This document shows positions 7,238 through 14,774 of a stretch of 17,361 nucleotides of DNA, piece after piece (position 1 is the first letter of the stretch; each line of letters opens with the position of its first letter). The stretch is taken from NCBI GenBank assembly GCA_043764895.1, contig JAYUJY010000202.1:1-17361 (forward strand). The letters run 5' to 3'. The notes under the pieces were generated by a model, which saw nothing but the letters and a program-made list of their open reading frames with translations, had not been told where the DNA came from and ran no database searches. The translations under genes and the position numbers were made by a program. This stretch comes from JAAFJU01 sp043764895. GTDB taxonomy: Bacteria > Cyanobacteriota > Cyanobacteriia > Leptolyngbyales > Leptolyngbyaceae.

Positions 7238-8077
7238 ATGAACAACATTCCTGATTTTTCAAATGTCTCATCTGACAATACGCCTTGGTCTGAATTACTC
7301 GCAGGTTATGTGTTAGGCAATTTGTCGTCTGACGATATGATTTTGGTGCAGCAGTATTTAGCCTCAAATCCGAGTGCGATCGCTGATGTCGAAGAACTTC
7401 AAATCACACTCGGTTTGCTCCCTTTAGGCTTGGATGATGTTACTGTCCCAGAACATATAAAAACCAATCTCTTCACATCACTCCCCGATCGCAAAATCCC
7501 AAAAGTAGCCGAGATTAGAACGATTAACAAACCCCGATCGCGTAACATTCCACGCCGCTGGTTTGCGATCGCTGGAAGTATGGCAGCAGCGACAATAGCA
7601 GCATTGGGAGTACAGTCCTATCAACTACAGCAAGAGTTTGCGGCAACTCGTCAAGAACTGGCGCGCCTTCGTGAATCTCAAGAACAACTAATAGCCCGAT
7701 CGATCGATGGCGATCGGTATCAAGAATCCATTGCGTTCATGCGTCAATCCGGAAGCCGAATGCTCACCATGACGGGAAGTGGGTCGGTATCGGGGGCTTC
7801 TGGAAATGTTGTGATTGTCCCAGAACAGAATCGCGCCATGTTAACAGTTCAGAAGATGCCCCAGCCACCTGCTGGAAAGGTTTACCATCTATGGGCCGTT
7901 GTAAACAACCAAAAAGTCGCTTGTATTCAGTTTGTGCCTGAAGCCGATGGTCAAGTGTTGATGCAGATTCCCGCCGACCGCTGGAATAGGGCTACACAGG
8001 TTGTGATTACGGTAGAACCCGAGCAGTCTGAATCTCAACCTACGGGTGAAATGGTGATGAGTGGTGAGAAAATCTAA
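7238..8077 (+). CDS. RskA-type transmembrane anti-sigma factor
   Basis: A 279-residue single-pass membrane protein. The N-terminal cytoplasmic part (about 15-85, LLAGYVLGNLSSDD...) resembles anti-sigma domains but lacks the HxxxCxxC zinc motif of the ZAS type. One membrane segment lies at about 108-125 (WFAIAGSMAAATIAALGV). A coiled-coil-like stretch follows (126-155). The periplasmic RskA/anti-sigma-K domain has the recognisable VYHLWAVVNNQKVACIQF, VVITVEPE and PTGEMVMSGE. It should hold the adjacent ECF sigma factor inactive until an envelope signal triggers its release, usually by regulated proteolysis. It starts four bases after the sigma gene. Single Cys in VACIQF. Confidence 0.88.
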   Translation: MNNIPDFSNVSSDNTPWSELLAGYVLGNLSSDDMILVQQYLASNPSAIADVEELQITLGLLPLGLDDVTVPEHIKTNLFTSLPDRKIPKVAEIRTINKPRSRNIPRRWFAIAGSMAAATIAALGVQSYQLQQEFAATRQELARLRESQEQLIARSIDGDRYQESIAFMRQSGSRMLTMTGSGSVSGASGNVVIVPEQNRAMLTVQKMPQPPAGKVYHLWAVVNNQKVACIQFVPEADGQVLMQIPADRWNRATQVVITVEPEQSESQPTGEMVMSGEKI

Positions 8078-8085
8078 CCCAAACT

Positions 8086-8120
8086 AATCCAATTTAAAAC
8101 AAATAAATCCAATTTAAAAC
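8086..8120. repeat. Two 15-bp direct repeats, 20-bp period
   Basis: AATCCAATTTAAAAC occurs at 8086-8100 and again at 8106-8120, with centres exactly 20 bp apart (about two helical turns). It lies just after the anti-sigma gene and about 100 bp upstream of the propeller gene. The spacing suits a pair of protein-binding sites on one DNA face, but it may also be a small duplication. Confidence 0.6.
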
Positions 8121-8217
8121 GGACCGTGTATATCAAGTACAACGCTTAAAAAACGATCGAAGAATCGTAAATACAGCATTGTAAAGAACACTTTAAAATC
8201 ATCCAGAGAACAACATT

Positions 8218-9348
8218 ATGACCACTCGTCGTCTTCTCCTGTGCGGCTTATTCGCTGCGACTATTGCTGTACCTACATTGCTTTCTAGCCCTACTTTAGC
8301 AAACGGAGATGATCAGAAAACCGATCGAATCGGTGCGCTTTACACCGCCAGCAATGCCACCGCTGATAACCAAATTCTCGCCTTCGATCAAATGCGCGAT
8401 GGCTCACTCAAGCCCATGGGCAGTATTTCAACAGGCGGCAAAGGATCAGGCGGTGGACTCGGCAACCAAAGTGGTTTGACACTCACCGCTAACCGACAGT
8501 TATTGTTAGCGGTAAATGCGGGAAGCAACGAAATTTCAGTGTTTAAATTCAACAATAACCAACTCAAACTCGTCAGTAAAATTGCATCCGGCGGCACTCG
8601 TCCGGTGAGCGTAACCGTGCAGGGCGATCTCGTCTATGTGCTGAATGCAGGCAGTGATGATGTGACGGGGTTCTATCTCAAAGAAAACGGCAAACTTCAT
8701 CCGATTCCAAACTCTCGTCGCGCACTGAGCGGAAAAGCCACAGCCCCCGCACAAATCCGCTTTAGTCCAGATGGCCAGTCGATGGTCGTAACGGAAAAAG
8801 CGACGAATATCATCTCAACATTCCCGATCAAATATGGCTATTTGGGCGATCGAATTAGCAATCCATCGAATGCAACGACCCCATTCGGTTTCGCATTCGA
8901 TCGACGTGGGAATCTGCTCGTTTCTGAGGCGGTTGGTGGTGCTCCGAACGGTAGTTCTCTCTCTTCCTACGATGTCCTAAAAAATAGCACGCTTAAAACG
9001 CTGACGCCCTCTGCCAAAACAAATCAGACTGCGGCTTGTTGGGTCGTTATTTCTAAAAACGGAAAATATGCCTATGTGAGCAACACAGCCAGCGGAACCA
9101 TCAGCGGCTTTGAAATCAAACCGAATGGTTCATTAACGGGAATAACGCCTGATGGCATCACGGGAAACACAGGCCCAGGCAGCGGACCGATCGACTTGAT
9201 CATCAGCCGCAATGGTCAATTCCTCAGCTCTTTGAATTCCCGAAATGGCACAATTTCTAACTTCAAAATCGAATCCAATGGCTCCTTGAAACCCGCACCC
9301 ACACAATCCAATCTCCCAACCACCGTCAACGGATTAGTCGCTCGCTAA
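8218..9348 (+). CDS. Secreted beta-propeller (YVTN / lactonase-like) protein
   Basis: A 376-residue protein with a signal peptide (MTTRRLLLCGLFAATIAVP..., likely cut near TLA/NGDD). The mature part consists of repeated blades of the form 'VYVLNAGSDDVTGFYLKENGKLHPI' type, seen also as YVSNTASGTISGFEIKPNGSL and LSSLNSRNGTISNFKI, indicating a six- or seven-bladed propeller. The nearest named families are 6-phosphogluconolactonase-like (YbhE) and YVTN repeat proteins. A lactonase role is not supported, because a secreted location argues against the cytoplasmic pentose pathway. It follows the sigma/anti-sigma pair by 140 bp on the same strand and may be part of the same regulon. Repeat copy C begins 34 bp downstream. 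Confidence 0.8.
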   Translation: MTTRRLLLCGLFAATIAVPTLLSSPTLANGDDQKTDRIGALYTASNATADNQILAFDQMRDGSLKPMGSISTGGKGSGGGLGNQSGLTLTANRQLLLAVNAGSNEISVFKFNNNQLKLVSKIASGGTRPVSVTVQGDLVYVLNAGSDDVTGFYLKENGKLHPIPNSRRALSGKATAPAQIRFSPDGQSMVVTEKATNIISTFPIKYGYLGDRISNPSNATTPFGFAFDRRGNLLVSEAVGGAPNGSSLSSYDVLKNSTLKTLTPSAKTNQTAACWVVISKNGKYAYVSNTASGTISGFEIKPNGSLTGITPDGITGNTGPGSGPIDLIISRNGQFLSSLNSRNGTISNFKIESNGSLKPAPTQSNLPTTVNGLVAR

Positions 9349-9381
9349 CCGTATTATCAAATCTGCAAGAAAGATTTGCAT

Positions 9382-9582
9382 TAGTACTACGCAGCGTAAA
9401 TAAGCCCCTCATTGAAATCAATCAAAATGAGGGTCGCTATTAGATCGCTTCTTCGTTGGGTTTAGGGTTCGGCGAGCCAAACCCCTACATTCTCTGAAAC
9501 CCGGATCTGTAGGGGCATGGCTTGCCATGCCCAAAACCCAACGAGAAGTTGAATCGCTAGGTTATTTAAGCCGCAGACTACT
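9382..9582 (+). repeat. MITE-like interspersed repeat, copy C (longest)
   Basis: The most complete copy, about 200 bp. The left end GTACTACGCAGCGTAAATAA and the reverse complement of the right end GTAGTCTGCGGCTTAAATAA agree at 15 of 20 positions, forming terminal inverted repeats. The long complementary arms are 9454-9489 and 9509-9543. A segment near the left end, absent from copy A, carries an extra hairpin: CCCTCATT (9406-9413) and AATGAGGG (9426-9433). It has the same orientation as copy A and is opposite to copy B. It contains no open frame of note. Confidence 0.78.
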
Positions 9583-9586
9583 TGCA

Positions 9587-9613
9587 AGGACGATCGTACG
9601 TTACGATCGTCCT
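9587..9613. promoter_or_regulatory. Perfect 12-bp hairpin before the TVP38-family gene
   Basis: AGGACGATCGTA (9587-9598) and TACGATCGTCCT (9602-9613) pair completely around a three-base loop. It starts about 5 bp after repeat copy C and ends 24 bp before the ATG at 9638. No T-run follows, so it is not a classical terminator. It could be a 5'-UTR hairpin or a dyad operator. No strong Shine-Dalgarno sequence is seen at this gene. Confidence 0.55.
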
Positions 9614-9637
9614 CAGTTGACTCTATGAGATATCCTC

Positions 9638-10270
9638 ATGCTGCTGCAAGAACTGCTCCAAAACGCCCTCACTTGGGTGGATAGCCTCGGGTCCACTGCA
9701 CCGATCGCCTTTATTGTGCTGTACAACGTTGCGACGGTCCTGTTGATTCCGGGATCAGTGCTGACGCTGGGAAGTGGCGTATTGTTTGGGCTGGTTTGGG
9801 GGAGTATTTATGTTTTTTTTGCGGCAACTTTAGGCGCAACTCTGGCCTTTTGGCTGGGTCGAAACGTGGCACGGGATTGGGTGAGTCAGAAAATAAGCGC
9901 TTACCCAAAGTTTGCGGCGATCGATAAAGCCGTGGCCAGAGAAGGCTTCAAAATCGTTTTTCTCACCCGTCTCTCACCGCTGTTTCCATTTAACCTGTTG
10001 AACTACGCATTTGGGATTACGCAAGTTTCGCTGAAGGATTATGTGCTGGGATCTGTGGGAATGATTCCAGGGACGATTCTGTATGTCTACATCGGATCGC
10101 TCATCGGCAGTGTGGCGCAGATTGGAATGAAAGGAGCAACCCTAGACTCGCAAACGCAGAAGCTCCAGTGGATTGCTAAAATTATCGGTTTCATCGCCAC
10201 GATCGCCGTCACGGTCTACATTACTCGTATCGCAAAAAAAGCCCTCAACGACAGTATCTCCGAATCATAA
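9638..10270 (+). CDS. TVP38/TMEM64-family (DedA-like, VTT domain) membrane protein
   Basis: A 210-residue inner-membrane protein with about five or six hydrophobic segments. The VTT/SNARE-associated domain is shown by VLYNVATVLLIPGSVLTLGSGVLFG, then TLGATLAFWLGRNVARDWV, then VFLTRLSPLFPFNLLNYAFGIT and GMIPGTILYVYIGS. The two re-entrant proline-containing loops (LIPGS and PFNLLNYAFG) are hallmarks. Relatives in bacteria and eukaryotes have been linked to lipid scrambling or envelope integrity. It precedes the MerA-like oxidoreductase by 54 bp on the same strand, and this pairing is common in bacteria, suggesting a shared role in stress or metal handling. Confidence 0.88.
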   Translation: MLLQELLQNALTWVDSLGSTAPIAFIVLYNVATVLLIPGSVLTLGSGVLFGLVWGSIYVFFAATLGATLAFWLGRNVARDWVSQKISAYPKFAAIDKAVAREGFKIVFLTRLSPLFPFNLLNYAFGITQVSLKDYVLGSVGMIPGTILYVYIGSLIGSVAQIGMKGATLDSQTQKLQWIAKIIGFIATIAVTVYITRIAKKALNDSISES

Positions 10271-10324
10271 TTAAAATGCTTTCCCACAAATTTCAGCTAT
10301 AAATCCTAATCATAAATCTTAACC

Positions 10325-11848
10325 ATGCTGCAACCATTAGATTCTTATAACCAAAGCCTCATTGCCCGCGTTCATCCGCCGGATTGGGTTAATCCCATCC
10401 CACAAGATCACTATGATCTCGTTGTTATTGGCGCAGGAACGGCTGGACTCGTCATTGCGGCAGGAAGTGCAGGGTTAGGCATTGGCTTAAAGATTGCCCT
10501 AATCGAGAAAAACTACATGGGCGGCGATTGTCTAAACGTTGGCTGTGTTCCGTCGAAGACGATGATCCGATCGGCAAGAGTCGTCAGCGAAATTAAGAAG
10601 GCCGCTAATCTCGGTGTGATCGCCAGAGACATCACAATCGATTTTGCCACCGTGATGGAACGATTACGAAAAGTGCGATCGGAGATTAGTGAAGCTGATT
10701 CCGCCCAGCGTTTCAAAAATCTCGGCGTGGATGTATTTTTTGGTGAGGCACAATTTACGAGTCGCAATACCATTCGGGTTATAAATAGTGATAACAATAC
10801 TAATCTCACTTTTAAAAAAGCCGCGATCGCAACGGGAACTCGGGCGGTGTCTCCTAAGATTAACGGGCTAACCGCAGCAGGATATCTCACCAATGAATCG
10901 GTTTTCAATCTCACTGAATGCCCAAAACGACTGCTCGTAATCGGCGGCGGACCGATCGGGTGCGAACTAGCACAAACTTTTCAGCATCTAGGTTCCCAAG
11001 TGACGCTAGTTCACAAAAACAGCCAGATTTTGAATAAAGAAGATCCCGATGCTGCATCCATTATTCGATCGCAGTTAACCCAAGATGGCGTTCATATCTG
11101 GACTAACACCGAAGTCTTAGACATTGAAGTCACCGCTGACGGTAAAAAAGTGCAGATTAAAACACCCGACGGATTGCGATCGATCGTAGTCGATGAAATC
11201 TTAGTCGGCGCAGGGCGACAGGCCAACATTGAGGGCTTGAACTTAGACGCGATCGGCATTGCCACCGACCCGCACAAAGGCATCCTCGTCAACGACTTCC
11301 TCCAAACCGCACAATCCCACATCTATGCCGCAGGCGATGTCTGTATGGATTGGAAGTTCACCCATGCCGCAGATTTTGCCGCGCGCATTGTCATCAAAAA
11401 TGCATTCTTTTCACCCTTTGGACTGACCAAATCCAAACTCAGCAATCTCGTCATGCCGTGGGTCACGTACACGCACCCAGAGGTGGCTCACATCGGTCTC
11501 TACGAGCATCAAGCCACGGTTTCAACGACAACCATCACCATCCCAATGAACACAGTCGATCGGGCTATTACCGATGATGAAACGCAAGGTTTTGTCAAAC
11601 TTTTACTTCGTGCCGGGAGTGACGAAATTCTCGGCGCAACGATCGTGTCCGCTCACGCAGGAGAGATGATTAGTGAAGTCACAACGGCGATTGTCAATAA
11701 GATTGGATTAGGAAAGCTAGCGAGTGTGATTCATCCTTATCCAACGCAGGCTGATGCGATTCGGAAGGCGGCAGATGCCTATCGAAAAACGTTGCTCAGT
11801 GACCGAACCCGATCGCTCCTCAAACTGCTTTCTAAATTTGCACATTGA
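10325..11848 (+). CDS. MerA-like FAD-dependent disulfide oxidoreductase
   Basis: A 507-residue class I pyridine nucleotide-disulfide oxidoreductase. FAD site GAGTAG at 36-41; redox-active cysteines Cys69 and Cys74 in GGDCLNVGCVPSK; NAD(P) site VIGGGPIGCELA; second FAD motif IYAAGDVCM; C-terminal dimerisation domain ending the active site with HPYPTQAD. In lipoamide dehydrogenases this is H-x-H-P-T-x-x-E. The catalytic His is Tyr here, as in mercuric reductase, and Glu is Asp. It lacks the N-terminal HMA metal-binding domain and the C-terminal vicinal cysteines of true MerA, so mercury reduction is not supported and the substrate is unknown. It probably shares a transcript with the TVP38-family gene and the next methyltransferase gene. 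Confidence 0.85.
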   Translation: MLQPLDSYNQSLIARVHPPDWVNPIPQDHYDLVVIGAGTAGLVIAAGSAGLGIGLKIALIEKNYMGGDCLNVGCVPSKTMIRSARVVSEIKKAANLGVIARDITIDFATVMERLRKVRSEISEADSAQRFKNLGVDVFFGEAQFTSRNTIRVINSDNNTNLTFKKAAIATGTRAVSPKINGLTAAGYLTNESVFNLTECPKRLLVIGGGPIGCELAQTFQHLGSQVTLVHKNSQILNKEDPDAASIIRSQLTQDGVHIWTNTEVLDIEVTADGKKVQIKTPDGLRSIVVDEILVGAGRQANIEGLNLDAIGIATDPHKGILVNDFLQTAQSHIYAAGDVCMDWKFTHAADFAARIVIKNAFFSPFGLTKSKLSNLVMPWVTYTHPEVAHIGLYEHQATVSTTTITIPMNTVDRAITDDETQGFVKLLLRAGSDEILGATIVSAHAGEMISEVTTAIVNKIGLGKLASVIHPYPTQADAIRKAADAYRKTLLSDRTRSLLKLLSKFAH

Positions 11849-11879
11849 TTTTCTGTTCCACCGATCGTATTATAAACCG

Positions 11880-13004
11880 ATGAATCAATACTTTGCGACG
11901 GTAGCTAGGGGTTTGGAAGCGCTGGTGGCTCAGGAACTAGAGTCGCTGGGGGCACATGCTGTAGAACCGGGATTCTGTGGGGCGTCGTTTCAGGGCGATC
12001 GGGCGTTGCTCTATCGGGTGAATTTGTGGGCGAGATTGCCCTTTCGGATTTTGATGAAAATCCAGGAATTCCCCTGCCAAGATGCGGACGATCTTTACAA
12101 GGGGATTCAAGCAATCGATTGGTCTCAATATCTCACGCCCGAACTGACTCTAGCGGTCAATGCAACAGGCAAAAGCGATCAACTCAATCACACACATTTC
12201 ACCGCGCTCCAAGTCAAAAATGCGATCGTCGATCAGCAGAAAGACCGATTGGGTGAACGATCGGATGTCGATATTCATGAACCCGATGTTCAGATTGGCA
12301 TCCATCTCGATCGCGATAGCTGCACCGTCAGTCTCGACAGCTCGGGCAACAGTCTCCATCGTCGCGGCTATCGGCCTGCGGTAGGTGCGGCCCCGCTGAA
12401 AGAATCTCTCGCTGCGGCCCTCATTCAAATTTCCGGCTGGCAACCGGAGCAAATGTTTTACGATCCAATGTGTGGGTCGGGCACATTGCCCCTTGAAGCC
12501 TGTTTAAAAGCGCTCAACATCGCACCGGGACTCTTTCGAGAAGGCTTTGGGTTTGAAACTTGGCCTGACTATGATTCAGACTTATTTGAAACTATTATTC
12601 AAGATGCAGAAATTAAGCAACTAAAAACATTGCCTGCTCCCATTTGGGGAAGCGATCAAAGTGAATCAGTAATAGAACAAGCAACAGCCAATGCAGCCAA
12701 TTGTGGCGCACTGAATTACGTTTACTTCTCCCAACTTGAATTGTCTGATGTCGTCGCACCTGCTCCAAGTGGCGTCTTCTTTTGCAATCCTCCCTACGGT
12801 GAACGTCTCGGTCGAGATAGTGATTTGGGATTGTTTTATAAGGAGTTAGGCAATACGTTGAAGCGGGAATTTAAGGGCTGGACGGCATTTGTGCTGAGTG
12901 GGAATAAAGAACTTTCACAGTCGATCGGCCTCAAATCCTCTCAACGAACGGCAGTTTATAATGGAACGATACCTTGTCAGCTTATGAAGTATGAACTGTA
13001 CTAA
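11880..13004 (+). CDS. RlmL-like THUMP-domain RNA methyltransferase
   Basis: A 374-residue SAM-dependent enzyme that probably adds a methyl group to N2 of a guanine in rRNA (RlmL type) or tRNA. The N-terminal THUMP/ferredoxin-like RNA-binding part covers about 1-155 (FATVARGLEALVAQELESLG). The methyltransferase domain has motif I DPMCGSGTLPLEA (195-207) and the catalytic motif IV NPPYGERLG (303-311), whose N-P-P-Y marks amino-group methylation. It lacks the RlmK half of the fused E. coli RlmKL. The ATG at 11880 is used because MNQYFATVARGLE is the family's usual beginning; the longer frame from 11754 overlaps the upstream gene and adds unrelated sequence. The gap to the upstream gene is 31 bp. 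Confidence 0.9.
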   Translation: MNQYFATVARGLEALVAQELESLGAHAVEPGFCGASFQGDRALLYRVNLWARLPFRILMKIQEFPCQDADDLYKGIQAIDWSQYLTPELTLAVNATGKSDQLNHTHFTALQVKNAIVDQQKDRLGERSDVDIHEPDVQIGIHLDRDSCTVSLDSSGNSLHRRGYRPAVGAAPLKESLAAALIQISGWQPEQMFYDPMCGSGTLPLEACLKALNIAPGLFREGFGFETWPDYDSDLFETIIQDAEIKQLKTLPAPIWGSDQSESVIEQATANAANCGALNYVYFSQLELSDVVAPAPSGVFFCNPPYGERLGRDSDLGLFYKELGNTLKREFKGWTAFVLSGNKELSQSIGLKSSQRTAVYNGTIPCQLMKYELY

Positions 13005-13062
13005 GAGGGTGTTCGGCAGGCTATAGGAGGATGTTGGGAGAGGGAGAAGAGGTTTTTTGGGT

Positions 13063-13081
13063 GGGCGCGGGATGCGCGCCC
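13063..13081. repeat. GC-rich hairpin after the methyltransferase gene
   Basis: GGGCGCG (13063-13069) and CGCGCCC (13075-13081) form a strong seven-bp stem with a five-base loop. A TTTTTT tract lies before it on the plus strand, so the layout does not fit an intrinsic terminator on the plus strand; on the minus strand the tract reads as A. It sits in the 97-bp convergent gap between the methyltransferase and desaturase genes and may still slow polymerase or be a small dispersed repeat. No second copy is in the window. Confidence 0.5.
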
Positions 13082-13101
13082 GTACGGGGTTCGTTAGATC
13101 G

Positions 13102-14235
13102 CTAGATTGCCATAGCTTGGGGAGTGCGATCGGCTTTAGCTTTGAATTGTTCGGCCTGATGAAAGGCTTCGATCGTAATTAAACTATCTGATTCATAGTC
13201 CCAGAGCAAAAATTTAGAACATCCCAGCATATCGCCGAGATGAAGTGTTTTCACCGCTGAGAGTAAGTGAATGTTTGCCTGATGACAAGCTCTTAGGTTG
13301 TAGTTTGGAATGCGTTCGGATAGATGATGAATGTTGTGATAGCCAATGTCAGCCGAGAACCAGTTGAGAACTGGATTTAACTTGAGATAGCTACTGCCTT
13401 CTATAGCACCCAGTAAATAATCCCAACCCTCGGTTTTGTGAGCGTAGGTTCCTTCAAAGTTGTGCTGGGTAAAGAACACGTAAATGAAGATCGCGGCGGA
13501 AAAAGCTAGCGTTGTAAAGTAGACGCCCAGAAACAAGGCGGTCCCTAAGAAATGACAGGCCACAATCCACGTCGTGATGACACAGATATTGTTGAATAGA
13601 TAATTCCAAAACTCATTGGCGGTGTACCAATGTTTGGATTTGTGAGATGCGATAATCTCTGCGGGAGAAACCCGAATGTCATGCTTCAATTGGCTCAAGA
13701 CATGAGTGATGAACTCGTAACTTCCCAGAATCAACGAGAGTCTAGGTTTGATGGCTAGGTAGAAAAATCCACCGGGAAAAAGCATTAGAGGGTGTCTAAG
13801 CCACTCGTAGCGCTTCTGGGCAGACGGACTAAGTTTGGCAAAATCATCGGTCGAAATTAGAGCAGATGGACCTTTGTATCGCTCCCAATCACCATTGGTT
13901 TTGTGGTGATAGGCGTGACCTCTTGACCAGGGATAGTGAGGAATGGCATTGATGACGCCGAACAGGAATCCGACGATTCGATTGGCTTTTTTTGAACTAA
14001 ACAGTGAGTAGTGTCCGCAGTCATGCATCAGTGAGAAACATCGGCCCGACATTAGAGTAATCAGCACCATAATCGGTGGTAAAAACCAGAGCGAAATGGT
14101 GGCGGCTCGGGCCGCTACAAACCACAGGAAGAAGTAGGGAATGACCGTGTTGAGAACTTGAAAAGTTGCCTTTAGGTCATTACTTTTCATGTAAGGCTGT
14201 AAAACAAAATCTGACTTTTTAATTACGGTGTTCAT
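13102..14235 (-). CDS. Membrane fatty acid desaturase (three-His-box family)
   Basis: A 377-residue diiron membrane enzyme of the acyl-lipid desaturase superfamily, adding a double bond to fatty acyl chains (or a related C-H oxidation). The three histidine boxes are HDCGH (71-75), HAYHH (107-111) and HNIHH (300-304). A further QHN (TQHNFEG) precedes the last box. Hydrophobic segments at about 30-65, 85-100 and 215-260 fit the four-helix topology. The exact position of desaturation cannot be told, and carotenoid or other oxidation is possible. It lies 69 bp downstream of the unrecognised 153-aa gene on the same strand, so both may be read from one transcript that begins with the cobalamin riboswitch. 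The start ATG has only a weak Shine-Dalgarno sequence. Confidence 0.85.
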   Translation of the reverse strand: MNTVIKKSDFVLQPYMKSNDLKATFQVLNTVIPYFFLWFVAARAATISLWFLPPIMVLITLMSGRCFSLMHDCGHYSLFSSKKANRIVGFLFGVINAIPHYPWSRGHAYHHKTNGDWERYKGPSALISTDDFAKLSPSAQKRYEWLRHPLMLFPGGFFYLAIKPRLSLILGSYEFITHVLSQLKHDIRVSPAEIIASHKSKHWYTANEFWNYLFNNICVITTWIVACHFLGTALFLGVYFTTLAFSAAIFIYVFFTQHNFEGTYAHKTEGWDYLLGAIEGSSYLKLNPVLNWFSADIGYHNIHHLSERIPNYNLRACHQANIHLLSAVKTLHLGDMLGCSKFLLWDYESDSLITIEAFHQAEQFKAKADRTPQAMAI

Positions 14236-14304
14236 TCAATCAAATACTCTTGGAAACAACGATCGAGAAGCAAGGGGTCTGGACTAAACATTAATCAAGC
14301 CGGG

Positions 14305-14766
14305 TCAAGTTGACTTTCCTCCTGTAGTGACTTCGGGCATAAACTCATCCCACCGATCGCAGACCTGCTGATAACAATCCGGTGGGGTTGTCGCTAAAGC
14401 TCTTAGCCATAGGGCTTCGACCAAACGTCCTGAGTGGATGAGCAACATAATCTCTCGGTTGGAATCACACTGAGCAATCGCATCAATCAGATTTGATGTC
14501 TCTACCAGCGGCACTTCGAGATCAAGCAGGCACTGTTCGAGATCGCCTGCTCCCACAAACTCAGACTCAAAACGCCAAGAATGGAAGTTTAGGTCCGTAT
14601 GGGCAGGCGGTCGATCGATATGGCAGACCAGCAATCCCCAGCCTACCCGAGAAAACCCGTTCCAAGATGCATAGCCCAATACCGGAAGATTGTCTCGGAT
14701 GAACGCCATTTGCCAACTGGTATTTTTCTTCAGCGGATACTGGTGATGTCGATTACTAGAAGACAT
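14305..14766 (-). CDS. Unrecognised 153-aa protein behind a cobalamin riboswitch
   Basis: I do not recognise this protein. It is soluble-looking, without a signal peptide or membrane segments, and has five cysteines (48, 79, 100, 131, 136). The N-terminal third is aromatic-rich (GYASWNGFSRVGWGLLVCHI), the middle is acidic (ESEFVGAGDLEQCLLDLE), and the C-terminal third is helical (GRLVEALWLRALATTPPDCYQQVCDRWDEF). The start at 14766 is supported by an AGGGGG ribosome site 6 bases upstream, which lies inside a possible regulatory hairpin (14775-14820). It is the first gene after the riboswitch and is followed, 69 bp later, by the desaturase. Codon use looks like that of its neighbours. A B12-related or lipid-related job is only inferred from position. 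Confidence 0.7.
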   Translation of the reverse strand: MSSSNRHHQYPLKKNTSWQMAFIRDNLPVLGYASWNGFSRVGWGLLVCHIDRPPAHTDLNFHSWRFESEFVGAGDLEQCLLDLEVPLVETSNLIDAIAQCDSNREIMLLIHSGRLVEALWLRALATTPPDCYQQVCDRWDEFMPEVTTGGKST

Positions 14767-14774
14767 ATTTAGCC

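Noticed and set aside
9358..9378. CAAATCT/AGATTTG inverted repeat after the propeller gene as a terminator
   Set aside because: Only a 7-bp AT-rich stem with no T-run; too weak to call.
10325..11848. True mercuric reductase annotation
   Set aside because: The HMA domain and the C-terminal vicinal cysteines needed for mercury handling are absent.
604..12235. Many GCGATCGC/CGATCG octamers as possible regulatory sites
   Set aside because: They are HIP1 palindromes, spread through coding and non-coding DNA of many cyanobacteria, and are a lineage marker, not local control sites.
13063..13081. GC-rich hairpin considered as terminator for the methyltransferase gene
   Set aside because: The T-run lies before, not after, the stem on the plus strand, so it does not fit an intrinsic terminator.
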